This document shows positions 23,036 through 36,350 of a DNA stretch of 64,000 bases, in pieces (positions within the stretch are counted from its first letter, which is position 1; each line of letters starts with the position of its first letter). The stretch covers positions 4,836,001 through 4,900,000 of the forward strand of contig JAJQJQ010000008.1 of assembly GCA_028622995.1 (NCBI GenBank), written 5' to 3'. The notes beneath the pieces were generated by a model. That model worked only from the letters and a program-made list of their open reading frames with translations, was not told the DNA's origin and searched no databases. Source of the stretch: Panagrolaimus kolymaensis (taxonomy: Eukaryota; Nematoda; Chromadorea; Rhabditida; Panagrolaimidae). The translations under genes were made by a program, and so were the position numbers.

Positions 23036-24827
23036 GTAAATTCAAACTTTCTTTATTTTAAATTTAAATTTAAAGTTAAACATTAACCAAAAATTAAGTT
23101 AAATTAATATACCCTGAAATAATCAAAAATATTTAAAAAAAATCGAAGGTCTGTATTAAAAAATGATGATATTTCATAACCGATGATCTAAGGTTTTGAA
23201 ATTCGAACGCTTAACAAATATATTTGCACTGATAAGATTATTCAAATGAGTCATGACGCTATGAAAATACATGTAACTAAAAAAAGAATTTAAAAAAGCA
23301 GCTAAACTTCTGGAAATATTTACTGAAAACAAAGAAAGAATAAAATATGCTACTTTATGGTGAAATTTAAAAGGAGGAAAAGACTATTATTTCCAATAAA
23401 AGTTTATAACATGAAGAAATAAAACTTATTCTCCCAGATTTTAAATAAAATACATATGTATAAATAAAATAGTACCACCAGAAAGTATTGTATCAAATGT
23501 TTATCACTATTTTTTATAACCACTTTTTGTCGGTAAATATTTAAAAATTCGGTAAAATGCTTGAGGAATAAACAGAAAGTAATAAGTCTTATCAAAACGA
23601 AAGAGCTTGATATGATGTAATAATATTTAACAGGTGCCACATCACAAATGTATTAAAAAATAAAAATTGATTAATTTAAAAAATCGGAAAAGAATTAGAT
23701 TTTGGGTGCTTCAGAAGCGATAAGCCTCAAATAAAATCTTACAAATTCAATTCTTATTAAGTTTTAGCGAATGTGTGGCCAATCAATGGATAGTGTCTTA
23801 ACATTTTTTATATCGTTTTTTGGATAAATTGAAATCATAAAACAAAGTTTTAGGTAGAATTAATTAACTATAATAAAGAAAAAAAAATTAACCGCATAGC
23901 ATGTGATGGAGCAACTAAAAAAAAGCCCATGCTTCACAAAAACATTGCTTCACGTAGCTTTAAGAAATTGATTTTTTTGTTATCAGTATTATACGTGCAT
24001 AACTTTTTTCTTAGATGTGGAAAAAAAGGAAAATTTACTTTTTGATTCCTATAATAATCTATACCATTATGCAATATTTTTATAAATCCAAAAAATCAAA
24101 GAGCATGTTTTCTCAATAAACACAGCTCATTAGACTAATTACTCATCCTTTCTCACTCTTTTTTTCTTTGTCGGCAAAAAAAAATGTTAAGTCATAAGGA
24201 CACGCTTGCCGAAAAAAGAGAGCTCCCGAATATTTCGAGTATCCCAAGAAAAAAAAATAAAGGAAGTCCCGATATTTTTTGCACTTACTAATCCTTGTTT
24301 TTATATTTTTTTTTGTTGAGTCAAACAAAGCATGACTAAATAAATAAACATTTCTTTTTTAAGGAAGCGACAAGGTTTGGCTCGAGATTATTATGCAATG
24401 AGTCAATCCGGGAATATTCTTTGATGTAAAAAAAGAGTAACGGAAAATGAACAATTTTTTAATATTTATGATTACTATCATTTTTGTTATTAATTTTTTT
24501 CCACTAAAATCGCTTTATTTTTTCAATCAAATCACAAACATAAAAAAAATCATTAATCAAGTCACAGATAAAAAACATATAATATCTAAAGCTGTCAAAA
24601 AATACCATTGAGTTCATTTTCATTTAAATTTCTTAAAAAATCACAAAAAATAAAAATTACTAAAAAAATTTTGAGCTCCATTCTTTTTTACAATGTTAAA
24701 ATATTTTAAAGGGTTTTAGGAATTAATAAATTAAAGTATTACAAAAAAAATACAATACAAAAAAATTTGATTTCTTCTTTTTTCGAGTTTACAAAAACAT
24801 TTTGAAGTTTGAAAGTTTATTTATTTT
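23036..24827. other. Intergenic, Hsp70-like gene to ref-2 3' end
   Basis: AT-rich, without a supported gene. One 47-bp palindrome copy lies at 24433-24479. Sequence near 24552-24622 is an inverted, expanded match to 5127-5168. Confidence 0.5.
24433..24479. repeat. 47-bp palindromic repeat, copy 4
   Basis: Ends AAGAGTAAC and ATTACTATC, 47 bp. Confidence 0.5.
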
Positions 24828-27800
24828 TTATCGATAACCGTAAAAGAATGGTTGAGGTTGAAATCCAGACATCATGGGATTTTGGAACTGAAATTAAAAT
24901 TGAAATTATATAAATTTTATAAATTTTAATAATGATAAAATAAGCAACTAAAAAATGCCACTAATTTTTGAACTTTGTTCCATCGCTTAAACTTTATTTT
25001 AACTTACCACATCAAATTGATTATTCTCCATCTTTCCTGGAACAATTGAAGTTAAATTTGTGCCATCCAAATCCATTTTAATAAAAGATTTATTATCCAT
25101 ATTTGGCGGGGATCCAAAACTGGGATCTGTTAAAGGTGTGGTTGCAGAAGCATGGCCTGAATCCAATGATTCATCATGGCTTGTTGGAGTTTGAGAGCCA
25201 CCTTTTTTATTTTTTGCATGTGACTAAAAAAATAAGAGAAATAAAAAATTCATTAAACCCAAAAAAGCAATTTTCATTTGGGAAATTTTTTGGGAAGGTT
25301 GAATTGGCGGCCTTTTATGGCAGAGAACAAAATTGGGAAAATTAAATTCATTTTCAAATGTTTTTTTCTTGCACAAACGATAGCCGTTTTTTCTTGTAAG
25401 TGACAGTTTTAAAAGTGAACAAAAAATTTATTTTTTGAACAAATGTGTTTTTTTTTATTGGATGAAGGAAAACCAAAAAAAAGAGAAAGGAATTTCAAAA
25501 AAAGATCTACAGTGAAAACTAAAAAATGCTTTTGAGAATTACTGTATTGAAGAAAAAAACGGGTTTGCTTTTTTGGCGGCAGAAAAAAAACATCTTCAAA
25601 AAAGTTTGTGTTTTTTTTTTCAAAAAACTTTGAAACATCTTTTAGAAGAGAGTAATCGAAAAGTGAAAACTATTGTCGAAAAAATGATTGCAATCCTTTT
25701 AAATTTTTTGGGTTTTGCATTTAATTCATCGTATTTTTCCACTTTTTTTTGTTAATGAAAATTGGCTAATACCTTTAAAATGAAATCTTAAACTAATAAA
25801 ATTCAATAAGGGATAAAATGGATAGTAAGCATTTGCTGAGAATTATTGCCAAAAAAACATTATTCTCAATTTCCCCGAAAAATCGATTTACGTTTCCTTT
25901 TTTTCTTGAAATTATTCTTTTTGTGTTAATTGAATAATGGTAGGAAAACCCTATAGTTAATCAAAAAATTCTTTGTCACGAAAAAAAACAATAAAGCAAT
26001 TTATTTTATTTTTTTGTCCTCACAAATTGAAACATTAAGCAATCGCTTTTTGTTCCATTCTTGTATGTATTTTTTTTCAAACGTGCCAATTGTCACCCTT
26101 ACTTTTTTTCTTCGCGCACAATTAAAAAAAGAAAGACATCATCAAGCAAAAAAAAGAAAAGAAATTAGAACAGATGCCATTGCAAGAAAAAAAAACTATT
26201 TTAATTGCGCAATCAACGTTTACTTTTTTTATGTAACACAAAAAAAATTATTTTGGCTTCAAAGGATATAATTAAACTCCTCCAAAAAAATAAAACTCTC
26301 AAAAAGTCATCATTTTACATAAAAGTTTTTTTTAGGTTTTTCTTGTTGCATGTGTGACTATTTTTAAGTTATTAAGTCGATACAGTAATCATTAAAAAAA
26401 AAGCGATCACCAAAAACATTTTTTTTGGAATTGCGTTTTTTTAGAAGCATAAAAATTTTTAAACTTACCTTTAAATGCTTTCTTAAACTTGATGGATGAG
26501 TATAAGATTTGCCACAATTTTTTGGGCATAAATATGGTTTTTCTTGTGAATGAACATGCATATGCTTTTTTCGATCACTGCTATTTGCAAATGTTTTAGC
26601 ACAATTGAAACATTGAAATGGTTTTTCACCTAAAAAATAAATAAAGTTTTTATTTTAATTTTTTCCACAAAGATTTTGTTGTTCTTGTTTTTGTTGAATC
26701 AAAGAAACAGAAGACGACCTTGAAAAGAAAAAACCAGAGTGGCAGAGCAGATGAAAAAAAGTTGGTTTTTAGAAACAAAAATAAAATGCATTAAAAGATC
26801 AAAGAAATTAGAGAAGCTTAATATTTTATTTAACCAATTAGGAAAATGGATTGAAAAATAAAAAAAACTTATAAAAACAAAGAATTAGTGCTTTTGTGAT
26901 AGTAATTCAATTATGTAAAATACTGTCAAAATATGATTTCTCTCTTGATGATAGTAATAAAACAATGCAAATTATTATTACAATTTTGTTACTATCGTTC
27001 TTCTATTTCGTTTATTTCTTTACAAATTTTTATTAATAACCTTTTATAAACTTCCCTTACATTCCTTCAATGCATTAAAGTTAAGTTAATAGTGTCACAT
27101 TTTTCTTTTTGTTTAAAGTTTCAATGATTTTTTTTTTCACAGGCTTGTGTAAACAAATCCGACGACACACAAATACAATTGTATCATTTTTTGTTTGACC
27201 CTAAAGGTTTCTTTTCACACTTTAATTTTTAAGAAATTCCACCTGGTTTTTGCGCATTCATTCAATTGTTTCAATTTATTTTTACATTCGTTCGTTCTTT
27301 TGCTACTTATGTGACTGATCCTTCTCTCCTCTCTCATGCGTGCTGTTGTTGGTGTTGCTTCTGCTGTTCCCCTTTTTTTCTATTAATGCCCAAGCTGCTG
27401 CTGCTCAAGTAACTTTTTTTTTGTTCTCTAAGAGAATAATATCAACCGAACACCACATCTGCCTTTTTCTTGGACTTGGATTCTGATTTTCTTTTTTTTG
27501 GAATGGAGACAATGTGACAAAAGTCAAGGATGAAGTTATTGAGTAAGTGCATGACTTAAGTATTATATAAGAGTAAGTAGGGAGAGATTATCCAGAGGTT
27601 AAATGTCAAGTAATTTTTATGATAAAATAAATATGCTTAAAGGTTGAAACAATTCGTTGGATTGAGGATAGTAAACAAAATTTGAGCAATTGTGTTACTG
27701 TCATGATAGTGAATCAAAAATTCAAAATATCGTCAAGAGTCAATTACTCTCTTCTTTAAAAAATTATTTATGGAAGCTTTTGTAATGCTAATATCAGCCC

Positions 27801-30800
27801 CAAAAATTACACCTATAAAAAAGGTCTTCGACCCTGACTTGATAAATTATGTTGACAATTTCTTCTTTTTTTTGTGAGGTGCTTCATTGTTTCATAAATT
27901 TTTCTTGCCATGGCTTTTGTCATATTTTAATTGCTTTCTCTCGATTTCCGGATTTTTTGTATGGAAAGAAAAATGGCCAAACTCGCAAAGTCTTTTTTTC
28001 ATAAGAAAAGAAAAAGGAAAGGTTAACGCTTCCGTTTATGGCAGAAAAAGGTAAAGGCAATGAAATGACTTCCTCGAAAAAATAAATGAAAGAAAATTCA
28101 AAAGACAGAAAGGCAACAAGTCGATGTTGGCCAAAAAAAGACAGGAAAAAAGTGTCAAATTTAACAGATTTATAAAAAGAGAGATGTAGGAAGGATGTAA
28201 TTATTTGTAAATAAACGATTAAAAAAAGTGATGTAATAAAGTAAACAATAATTAAAATTTTTTGATTGTGGAAAGAAAGAAAAAAAAAGTTTAAGAAATA
28301 GTAAGCTAATTTTGCAAACTATTGTAGAAAGCTAATTACTGTTTTTTGTAAGAGTATAAATATTAGACAATTTTTTGTTAATTTTATTTACTAACAGACT
28401 AAAATAAACTTTTTGCATTTTCTATTCTTTTTCAAATTTTCTCCCTCATATTTTTCAACATAACTGTCACAAAGTAAACTTCTTTTCTTTTTTTTAAATT
28501 TGTTACCAAAAACCGTTGCATGTGAACAACGAATAAAAATCTCTCTCATTCGATTTATCTTTCAAAAAAAAGTTGCCATTCAACGAAGAAGAAAAAATGT
28601 GATCCGTTTTGCATTTTTCTTCTTCAATTGTTCATTCATGATCGTAAAACTTTTCTTTATTCGCTCCTGTCACATTAGTAATGTCTCCAAAGTATTTTAT
28701 CCTTTTTTGAAAAACGAAAAAAGGTTTTTCTTTATTTTGTAAAAAAAAAAATCAAAAAATAAAATAAAGCTTCCCCTTTTTTGGTTGGTAGAAGAGACAC
28801 GATTTTTTTAGTTTTGGTAGTACCCTTCAACTCTCATAACCAAACCCCAAAAATAAATTTTTTCGATTAAAATCATTTTTTTAGTCTGCGTTAGAGAAAA
28901 AAAGACGGTTTATAAGAAATTATTAAAAGTTGATTAAAAATTGAAAGTGTGAAAATGATTCCCAATCTGAAACAGCAACGACTAAAGAAAAAAAATTGAT
29001 TATTATTTTAAGAAAAGAGTTAATCGATTTTTTGGGTTGCGATAGTTTTTTCCTTTCTTCGAAAAACGAGAAATAATGATTTTGCGGGAAATGAAAAGAA
29101 TTAAAGAATTTTTTCTTTGATGCGCGTGGGAAGTTTAAATGTGTTTTTGGTTTTTTTGAAAAAATAAAATGGAGAGGCACGCAAAGTGAAAAAAAAGGTA
29201 GCGTGAACGAAAGAAAGAAAAAGAAGAAAGGTAGAAAGAGAGGTACAGTAGTTGTTGTCCGTGTTCATGGACGGCGGCGAGCCAATGTAAAGGTGAAAAA
29301 GAAAGTCAAGAAAATAATGAAAAAATTTGAAAATAATATTTTTCTGATTTTCATATTTAGTTTGCTTTTGTTTTTTCTGTTAGCTTTCTCGAAAGCTTTT
29401 TTTATACCGTACTTTTTTTTGCCATCCTTCAAACTTTTTGACCGTTCACCTCTCTTTTTCATTCTTCTCAATCATCTCAAATTTCAAAACACAAAAACAA
29501 TTCTCACTCATATTGTTTTTGCTCAAATAAAAAAATCAACAAACTCCAAAAAAATAAAATAAACTTATTGTAGCTTCAATGTTTAACATAAAAAAATTTT
29601 TTTTATGTAAACATGGCACTTTTTGTGTCTACATTTATTCAAACTTTTTTTTATGGTGGGTTTCACACTTAATTTTTTTGTTTGACAGCTTCGCTACTCA
29701 ATTCACAATGAGTGAAGGAAGAGTGACACAGTAGCTTCTTCTTTTTCGTTTTTCAACAAACTTTGACCTGAGTAAAAAATGTCTTCGTCGTCGTCGTTCA
29801 CTAAATTGGTTTCTCCCGATTTGTCGCCATTCGATTGCGCAATTTATCCGTTCAAAAACACAAAACAATTCAAAAATATATATAAAAAAAAGTTCAGCAG
29901 CTTTTTTTTTGGAAGGGAAGTTGAAGGAAGGATAATAATTTGTTGCCAAAAAAAAAAGATTTTTTTTATTGGAACATGATTTTTTTGCCAGCAATTTTTA
30001 TGGCAAGCAAATTGGTCTTGCGTCAGTCAAACTATTGGGGATCGGCGTATTAATCCTTCCGAAGATGATGATTGCCTTCCTTTATTTTTGATTATTTGAT
30101 TGGAAAGAAATGAGATAGAAAACCAAATCTTCTTCTTTCCACCGATTAAATAACAACTGATTTTTCGCGGATTTAAAAAGGAATAAGAAAAAAACCGTAA
30201 GAATTTTTTTTCGTTCGACAAAAGAAAGAAGATCAAGTGAAGCGTGATAAATTTGAAATGACAATATGTGAGAAAAAAGGAAAGAAAACACAGATAATAA
30301 AAACGAATATTAGAGAAGAAAAAAAAGTTTGATATGCCAAAGAAAAAAATAAATAAAACTTTAGTGAATGATGAATACTGTAATTTTATTTTCTAAAGCC
30401 TCTCGAAACAAAAAATGTGCCAAAATTTCTGTGATCTTCAGGTATTATTTGAAAAGGACACAATATATAAAAAATGCCAAAGTTTTTTCAATTCTTGAAT
30501 TTAAAAAAATCTTAGCGCTTCCAAAATTAAATCTCTTCAATCCAAATGTTTCTAAAATAGTTCCCATTGCGTATGCATGTTTCAATTTCCATTCTTTTCT
30601 TTCTTTTTTTCCTTCAGTCTCAAAACTCATCCCGAAAAATAAAACATTTTTTCTTTCAATTGTTGTTGGAAATGAAAAACTTTCTCACCATTAATTATCT
30701 CCTCTCTTTTCTTAATACCTCCTGCATGGGATTTAAATCACCTTTTTTTTATTTTATTTTATTCATGTCCTTCACATTTTAAGTTTTTGAAAACCCACTA

Positions 30801-33510
30801 ATTCTTTTTTGATTTTGAAAATATATAACCTCGAGCATCTTGATTCATGGCATCCGGTATTTTCCTTTCTACCCTCGTCTTCCAAAAGACCCTCAGAAAA
30901 AAAGTATTCCAGTCATTCCTCAAAAAAAGGAAAAACGCCATAAAAATTACTAGTTTTTTACCCCTCATTTTTTTCTTCATCTAACGTTTTTTTATTTATT
31001 CCAATTTTTTGTCAATCACGTGCCTCTCTGATTTCTGCGGTTACAGTTTTTCTTCTTCGAAGATATTTCACTTGAAAAAAAAATCTACAAAAAAAAATTC
31101 TGTCTCTTTCGTTTGAAAAAAAAATTTGACGACGATGATAGAAAAAAAAAAGTTGAGAAGGAGGAGGGATGAGTCGATGACACTCTTTCTTCCAGCATCA
31201 GCAGGAGGCCATCGACGACGACAAGAATATGAATCCCTGATCATCATCTTCATCAATGAATGGCACACTGGCCTCAATTCATTCACTCTCTTCTCTTTTT
31301 CGGGTTTCAAAAGATTTTTGAAGCAAATATTGAGAAGAAAAAAGATTCATCGGAATTAATTCAAACAAAGAAAGAAAAAAAACTTTTTTTGGCTCGTGGA
31401 AGAGAAGGAAGAAGCTGCGCGAAGATGAGCTTGATTGAATAAGATTATCCAATATATTTTTTTGGGTGGATAAGTTACTTCATGGATTAACTTCAAAGAG
31501 TCAAAGCTAAAGTAAAAAAACTACGATCGAAACACAGCAGCTAGCACATGCGCGCGAGAGATTAATTCAAAGTTAAAAGAATTATACCGAAATTATTTTT
31601 TTTTCTGGGAGTCCAAAAGTGTGGCTTCTGATTATTAGATAGAATAGACAATATTAAAAAAAGAGAAGAGATCTTTGACCTCATAAAAAGTATACACACA
31701 TGAATTTTTTGAGACATGGAAATGAAGAAGCTTAACAGTAAGAAAAAATATGAAATAAGAAGAAAAAAAGAGAGTGGGTGGATTAGCGTTTTGGTTTAGA
31801 GTTAACTTGTCAAGCAAAATGAGGAAATGGAAAATGGAAGCAATTTACAGAATGATTTTGCAGCAAAAAAGATTTTTTATCAATGAATCAATTAAAAAAA
31901 TAATAGATAAATTTAATAGTTTATTGAGAATTTTTCTTCAAATTTATAAACCAAAAAATAATCAAAAGTGCACAAAGTAATTATTATCTTTCTTTTTTTG
32001 GTTTCAAACACGTTTAAAAATAAAGTATTTTCAGTAAAAAAACAAACATGAATTAATTCAAAAAAATCAAAAGTCTTTTTTCCCTATATCTCATATTATC
32101 ACTCACTCTCGACCAACCAAAAAAAAGCTTCGACACTTTTCAAACATTTTTAAAAATACCCATATTTTCTCATGAACATATTTTTTGCGGCAGCAAATTG
32201 CAACATTTAGTTATGTTTCATTTTTTCCCATCCATGTCAAAAAAAATATTATCGAGAGATTTTTCTCCCGGGTGTCACTTTAAACATTTTAGTTTCTTTT
32301 TCTTTCTTTTTTTGCTTCCTTTCTTACGCGTGCTTCTCTCGTTTCCAACATTCCTCATATTTTTTGTTTTTCAAAATGGTGGTTGGCAAAATCAAAGAAC
32401 CTGGGAAGAATAACTTTAGAGTCTTTTTGACCTTGTAAGTTTATTGGGAACTTTTCCCAAAAAATATGAAAAACAAATAATTTTTACTTTGAGAAACTAA
32501 GAAAAAAATTGAGATTTAAAAAAAGCAGACGATGGAAATAAAAAGTAAAAATTAGCTTTGTTAAAAAAAATTTAAGTTAAAAAAACAAAAACGAACCTGA
32601 ATGAGTGCGGCGATGAATTTTTAAATTTTCTGATCTCGCAAATTTCTTTTGACATTCTTCACATTCAAATGGTTTAAAATTTGTGTGAACTCGAATATGA
32701 TTAATTAATTTATATTTAGCTTTAAAAGCATGCAGCGGAGAACTGCGTTTGCAATTTTTCCAATGGCATACATGTTCGCTAACATCCAAACTTCCTACAT
32801 GATCATTATTAACGTGATCATTCAGTTCTTCAATGAATCCACATCGTTTGTTGCAAGTTTGACCAAAACCCTATAAAATAAATAAATAAAATAATGGAAG
32901 TTTAAAGAAATGATAGTAATCAAAATGTGATAGTATTTTTTAAGAATTGTGTTACTATCTTTAAAAAAGTATTGCAGCGAAAATAAGAAATTTAGCAACT
33001 TTTTGAATTCTAAAATGATAAAAACTACTAAAAAATGCTTACATTTATTATCCAATGACACGTTCTTGGTCCATCTTCGCACCAACCATCTTTTCCAGTT
33101 TTAAATCGTTTTCCAACCGTCGAAACTGTCGTCGCTGAAGTTATCGTCGCGGTGGTTGTTGGAGTTGGATGATGATAATTTGAATATGGACTATTATTAT
33201 TTATAACATTTGAATAATTTACTGTTGGTGGCGGTGGTTGAGGATACATTAATTGATTTTCTTGTTGCTGTTGAATTTGAAGTTGGTGTTGAATTCGAGC
33301 TGAATCATATAATTCATCTTTGGAGGATGATAAAAATTGTGGATGATAAGTTGGATAAAATGTTGGATAATATGAAGATGGATCATATGGCATCATAGAT
33401 TTCATGGTTGTGGTTGGAGTGGCTGCTCCTCCACCACCAGGCCATGATGAATGATAATCCAATGTCATAGCTGCGGCAGTACTAAAACATCCTCCTTCAT
33501 CAATTGGCAT
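24828..33510 (-). CDS. ref-2: Zic-family C2H2 zinc-finger transcription factor REF-2
   Basis: Zic proteins are nuclear DNA-binding regulators of ectodermal and neural fate; nematodes have one, REF-2. Minus-strand exons 33510-33043, 32870-32597, 26629-26469, 25223-25008 and 24887-24828 are all in phase and give 392 residues. The N-terminus is rich in Pro, Tyr, Gln and Thr. Five fingers follow. The first is the atypical Zic finger (C151, C162, H175, H180). The second and third carry [15 protein letters not shown] and [14 protein letters not shown]. The fourth has [14 protein letters not shown] and the fifth [13 protein letters not shown], near-identical to the Zic family. Intron 2 is about 6.0 kb and intron 3 about 1.2 kb, far larger than others here, as expected if they hold developmental enhancers. 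The C-terminal tail is Ser/Pro-rich. Confidence 0.93.
26950..26996. repeat. 47-bp palindromic repeat, copy 5
   Basis: Ends GATAGTAAT and GTTACTATC, 47 bp; inside ref-2 intron 2. A shorter relative (GATAGTAAT to TACTGTC) lies just before it at 26898-26927. Confidence 0.6.
27705..27751. repeat. 47-bp palindromic repeat, copy 6
   Basis: Ends GATAGTGAA and ATTACTCTC, 47 bp. Adjacent to a 36-bp relative at 27667-27702 with ends GATAGTAAA and GTTACTGTC. Confidence 0.5.
32912..32959. repeat. 48-bp palindromic repeat, copy 7
   Basis: Ends GATAGTAAT and GTTACTATC, 48 bp; in ref-2 intron 1. Confidence 0.6.
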
Positions 33511-33597
33511 AGTTTATTTTGAAAGCACTAAAAACAATTTTAAAAAAGAGATAAAAAAACCATAAAACTCAAAAATTTCACGCCAAACCCTCAAATT

Positions 33598-33645
33598 GAT
33601 AGTAACGTAAAATTAACAATATTTTGTTAATTTTTGTTTACTATC
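33598..33645. repeat. 48-bp palindromic repeat, copy 8
   Basis: Ends GATAGTAAC and TTTACTATC, 48 bp; about 90 bp upstream of the ref-2 start codon. Confidence 0.6.
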
Positions 33646-34443
33646 TTCTTTCAGTTTTTTAATTGAATAAAAAAAACCACAAAACATTATTTTTTCCGTT
33701 AAGATTTTTTTCATCTTCAAAACCTAGCGCCGTTGTTTTTCATTCAATTCATTTCATTTTTTTTTTCGTGGTAGTGGTGGTTTAAGGTCTCTGCCGCCCC
33801 TCCTTTTTTGGTCATAGTTTTCGTTTGTTTCTTTTCTTACTTTTTTTTTCGTTCTTTTAAGGCGGGTTTAAAATAAAAGCTTTGATTGGATGCTTTCTAA
33901 CTGGAGAAAATAGGCGGAGCAAAAACGTTTTGGAAAAGACAGGTTTTTTATTTTCTTTCAAAAAAGGTTTATCATTGATAAAAAAAATTAATTTACTGTT
34001 AAGAAAATTAAATCAATTTTGGCATTATCGAAAAAAAAATAAACAACAAAGCTGTCAGCAAAAAAAATGAGGGTCAAAACGTTTCATTTAAAAAATATAA
34101 ATAAATTTATTTTTATAGACTTCATGCTGATTTTTTTCTTCTTCCGATTTTGAAACCCCATGATGCTTTTTCTCTCCTTCGTCTTCTTTTCCATAAAAGT
34201 AATAAGGAAAAGATACATATGTACACGAGAAAATAAAAAAATAAACGTAGACGTCACGCGGCAGGGGTTTCAATTTTTGTTGCTATATATAAAACTCAAA
34301 AACATCATGGAAACATTAATGCATTTTTCTTCAATTTTTCTCTCCATAATTTTTATGATGAACAACAACGTCGAATTTTAATATTTGTAAGAATTTCAAT
34401 ATTTTTCTTTTGATTTAAAAAAAGATGTAAGTTAGCGATAATT

Positions 34444-34491
34444 GAAAGTAACAAAAAATGTACAATAATTTGAACAAAATGAATTACTCTC
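34444..34491. repeat. 48-bp palindromic repeat, copy 9
   Basis: Ends GAAAGTAAC and ATTACTCTC, 48 bp; upstream of ref-2. Confidence 0.5.
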
Positions 34492-36303
34492 ATTTTTTCA
34501 AGTCCAAAGTAAAATGTATTTTTAGTCATTATTCGCTATTTTTTACTGTATTTTTTCTACGATTTTTTATTTTCTCATAATACTTTTACTATTTTTTGAT
34601 CTTTTCCGGAAGCCTTTGAGATTTCCCAAAAAATAATAATAACTAATTAGCAACATTCCAAATATCCAACATGCTCAACTTATGTTTTTGATGTTTATCA
34701 TAACTAACTTTTTGCCTTAAGGTTATTGCCGCCGACAAAGCCATTTACTGGTCCTTAGCCGTTTAATCCAATAACAAGGTGCATCCCATCCCATTTTTTG
34801 GAAGACGACGACCCTTAAAGGTAATTTTAAAAATGTGTGAAAACATGCTGAGCTTTTTTTTATTCTTTGCCGCAATGGAAAAAAAATCTATGTCCTAACT
34901 TGAACTCATTCTTTTAATCATCGATGTTCGGTGTTCATGTTTCTTCTTGTCTCTTTTCTTTTCTTAAAGAAAAATTAATTGTACCGACAAAAACAAAAAA
35001 AAGAGTTAATCCTAAAAGGTAAAAAAGAAGAAGAAGAAAGTTTGCTTGTAAGCCACTGCGGGAAACTTTATTTTTTGGAAAAAGTGTAAAAATTATGAAG
35101 GCGACGATCACTGTTCAAAAGTTTTTAGTTTATGAATAGACTGATACCTACCGTAGCTAGGGAAAATAGGCAAAAAAGAAAAAAAAACTATTAGTCATTG
35201 AAAGCTAAATTAAGAAAAAAAACTTTAATGGAAAGTTAGTAACATTTTTTTGATCTAAAATCGACGAATCAAAAGTTTTAAAATTTATAATGATAAATCA
35301 TAGTAATATTTTTTCTGCAATAATTTCAAAGTATCGTTTACTTTCATGTTTCAAGCTATGATTTTTACAAAACTTTTTAAATTTAGAAATTATGTCTGTG
35401 TTTTTTTTTCATTTTTGAAATCTTTAACGGTCAGAATTCTTAAAATAAAAAATAATTGCTTTTTCTTATTTCTTTAAGTTTTTAAAAAAATCTTTAAAAA
35501 AGCCAAAAGATAATTAGCCCAACTAAAAAAACATACAAACATACATTTTTTTGTTGTTGACTTACTAATGTTTATTTTTTGCAATGCTTTTTAACATTTT
35601 TTTTCAAAACTTTTTTAAGCCTATTTTTTCTTACCTGCCAGCCAAAAGCTTTGAAGGGCAAGAAAAAAGAGTACCGTTTAAGAGCAACGGTACCTTTCCA
35701 TTCTTTCATTTTTTTTTGTATATTTTTTTAATTCTTTGCATTTTTTTTCAAAGTCGGTTTTTTGTAAAGCATTTTACTAACCAACCTCCTGTGGCGTTCA
35801 TTTATATATATATTTTTCTTTTGTCGCAAGCCGACTGTCGTCGTCAATCGTTTACGCGTTTATTGTTATTTCCCTCCACCTTTTTTTGTTTCTGCCTCTT
35901 TCACTCTATTTTGTTAAGAAAAGTTTTTCCTTTACCACAAAAAAGTTTTTTAAAGTAACATGAGAAATTGTTTAAAAAAAAGTGCGGCACAGGTCAAAAA
36001 AGAAAATTGAAAAAAAGAATAATTAAAAAGTGTGAAAAACGTTTAATTTCGATGGGCAGAAGCGAACGAAGTTGGCGTTGATGATCAGAAAAAAAGAAGG
36101 AAAAATAATAAAGGAAAAGTTATTTAATAAAATTATTTTTTGTTTATGGTAAAAGTCAAGGATAAGATTACAGTAATAAAAAATAGGAAGCAGAAAATAT
36201 GTTTGGTGAAATAAATAGAAATAACGAGAGTAATTAAAATTCGACAATATTTTCACGTTTATGGGTTTATGGTTGTTACTATAGCTAAATTGATAAATGA
36301 GAA

Positions 36304-36350
36304 TAGTAATCAAAGCTAAGGAATATTTTCCAAATATCTGTTACTTACAA
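36304..36350. repeat. 47-bp palindromic repeat, copy 10 (decayed)
   Basis: Ends AATAGTAAT and GTTACTTAC, 47 bp. Confidence 0.4.

Larger units (their letters stand above)
26630..32596 (-). other. Large intron 2 of ref-2 (about 6.0 kb)
   Basis: The intron has a GTTCG donor on the minus strand and a TTTTTAG acceptor. It splits the third and fourth zinc fingers. It contains palindrome copies at 26950-26996 and 27705-27751, plus shorter relatives at 26898 and 27667. Open frames inside are homopolymer-driven, and no nested gene is seen. Confidence 0.7.

Noticed and set aside
29203..29562. 119-codon plus-strand frame in ref-2 intron 2
   Set aside because: Starts as poly-Lys/Arg and turns poly-Phe; a homopolymer artefact within an intron.
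35584..35958. 124-codon frame of hydrophobic, Phe-rich protein
   Set aside because: T-run driven, with no coherent signal peptide or membrane-protein pattern and no neighbouring exons.
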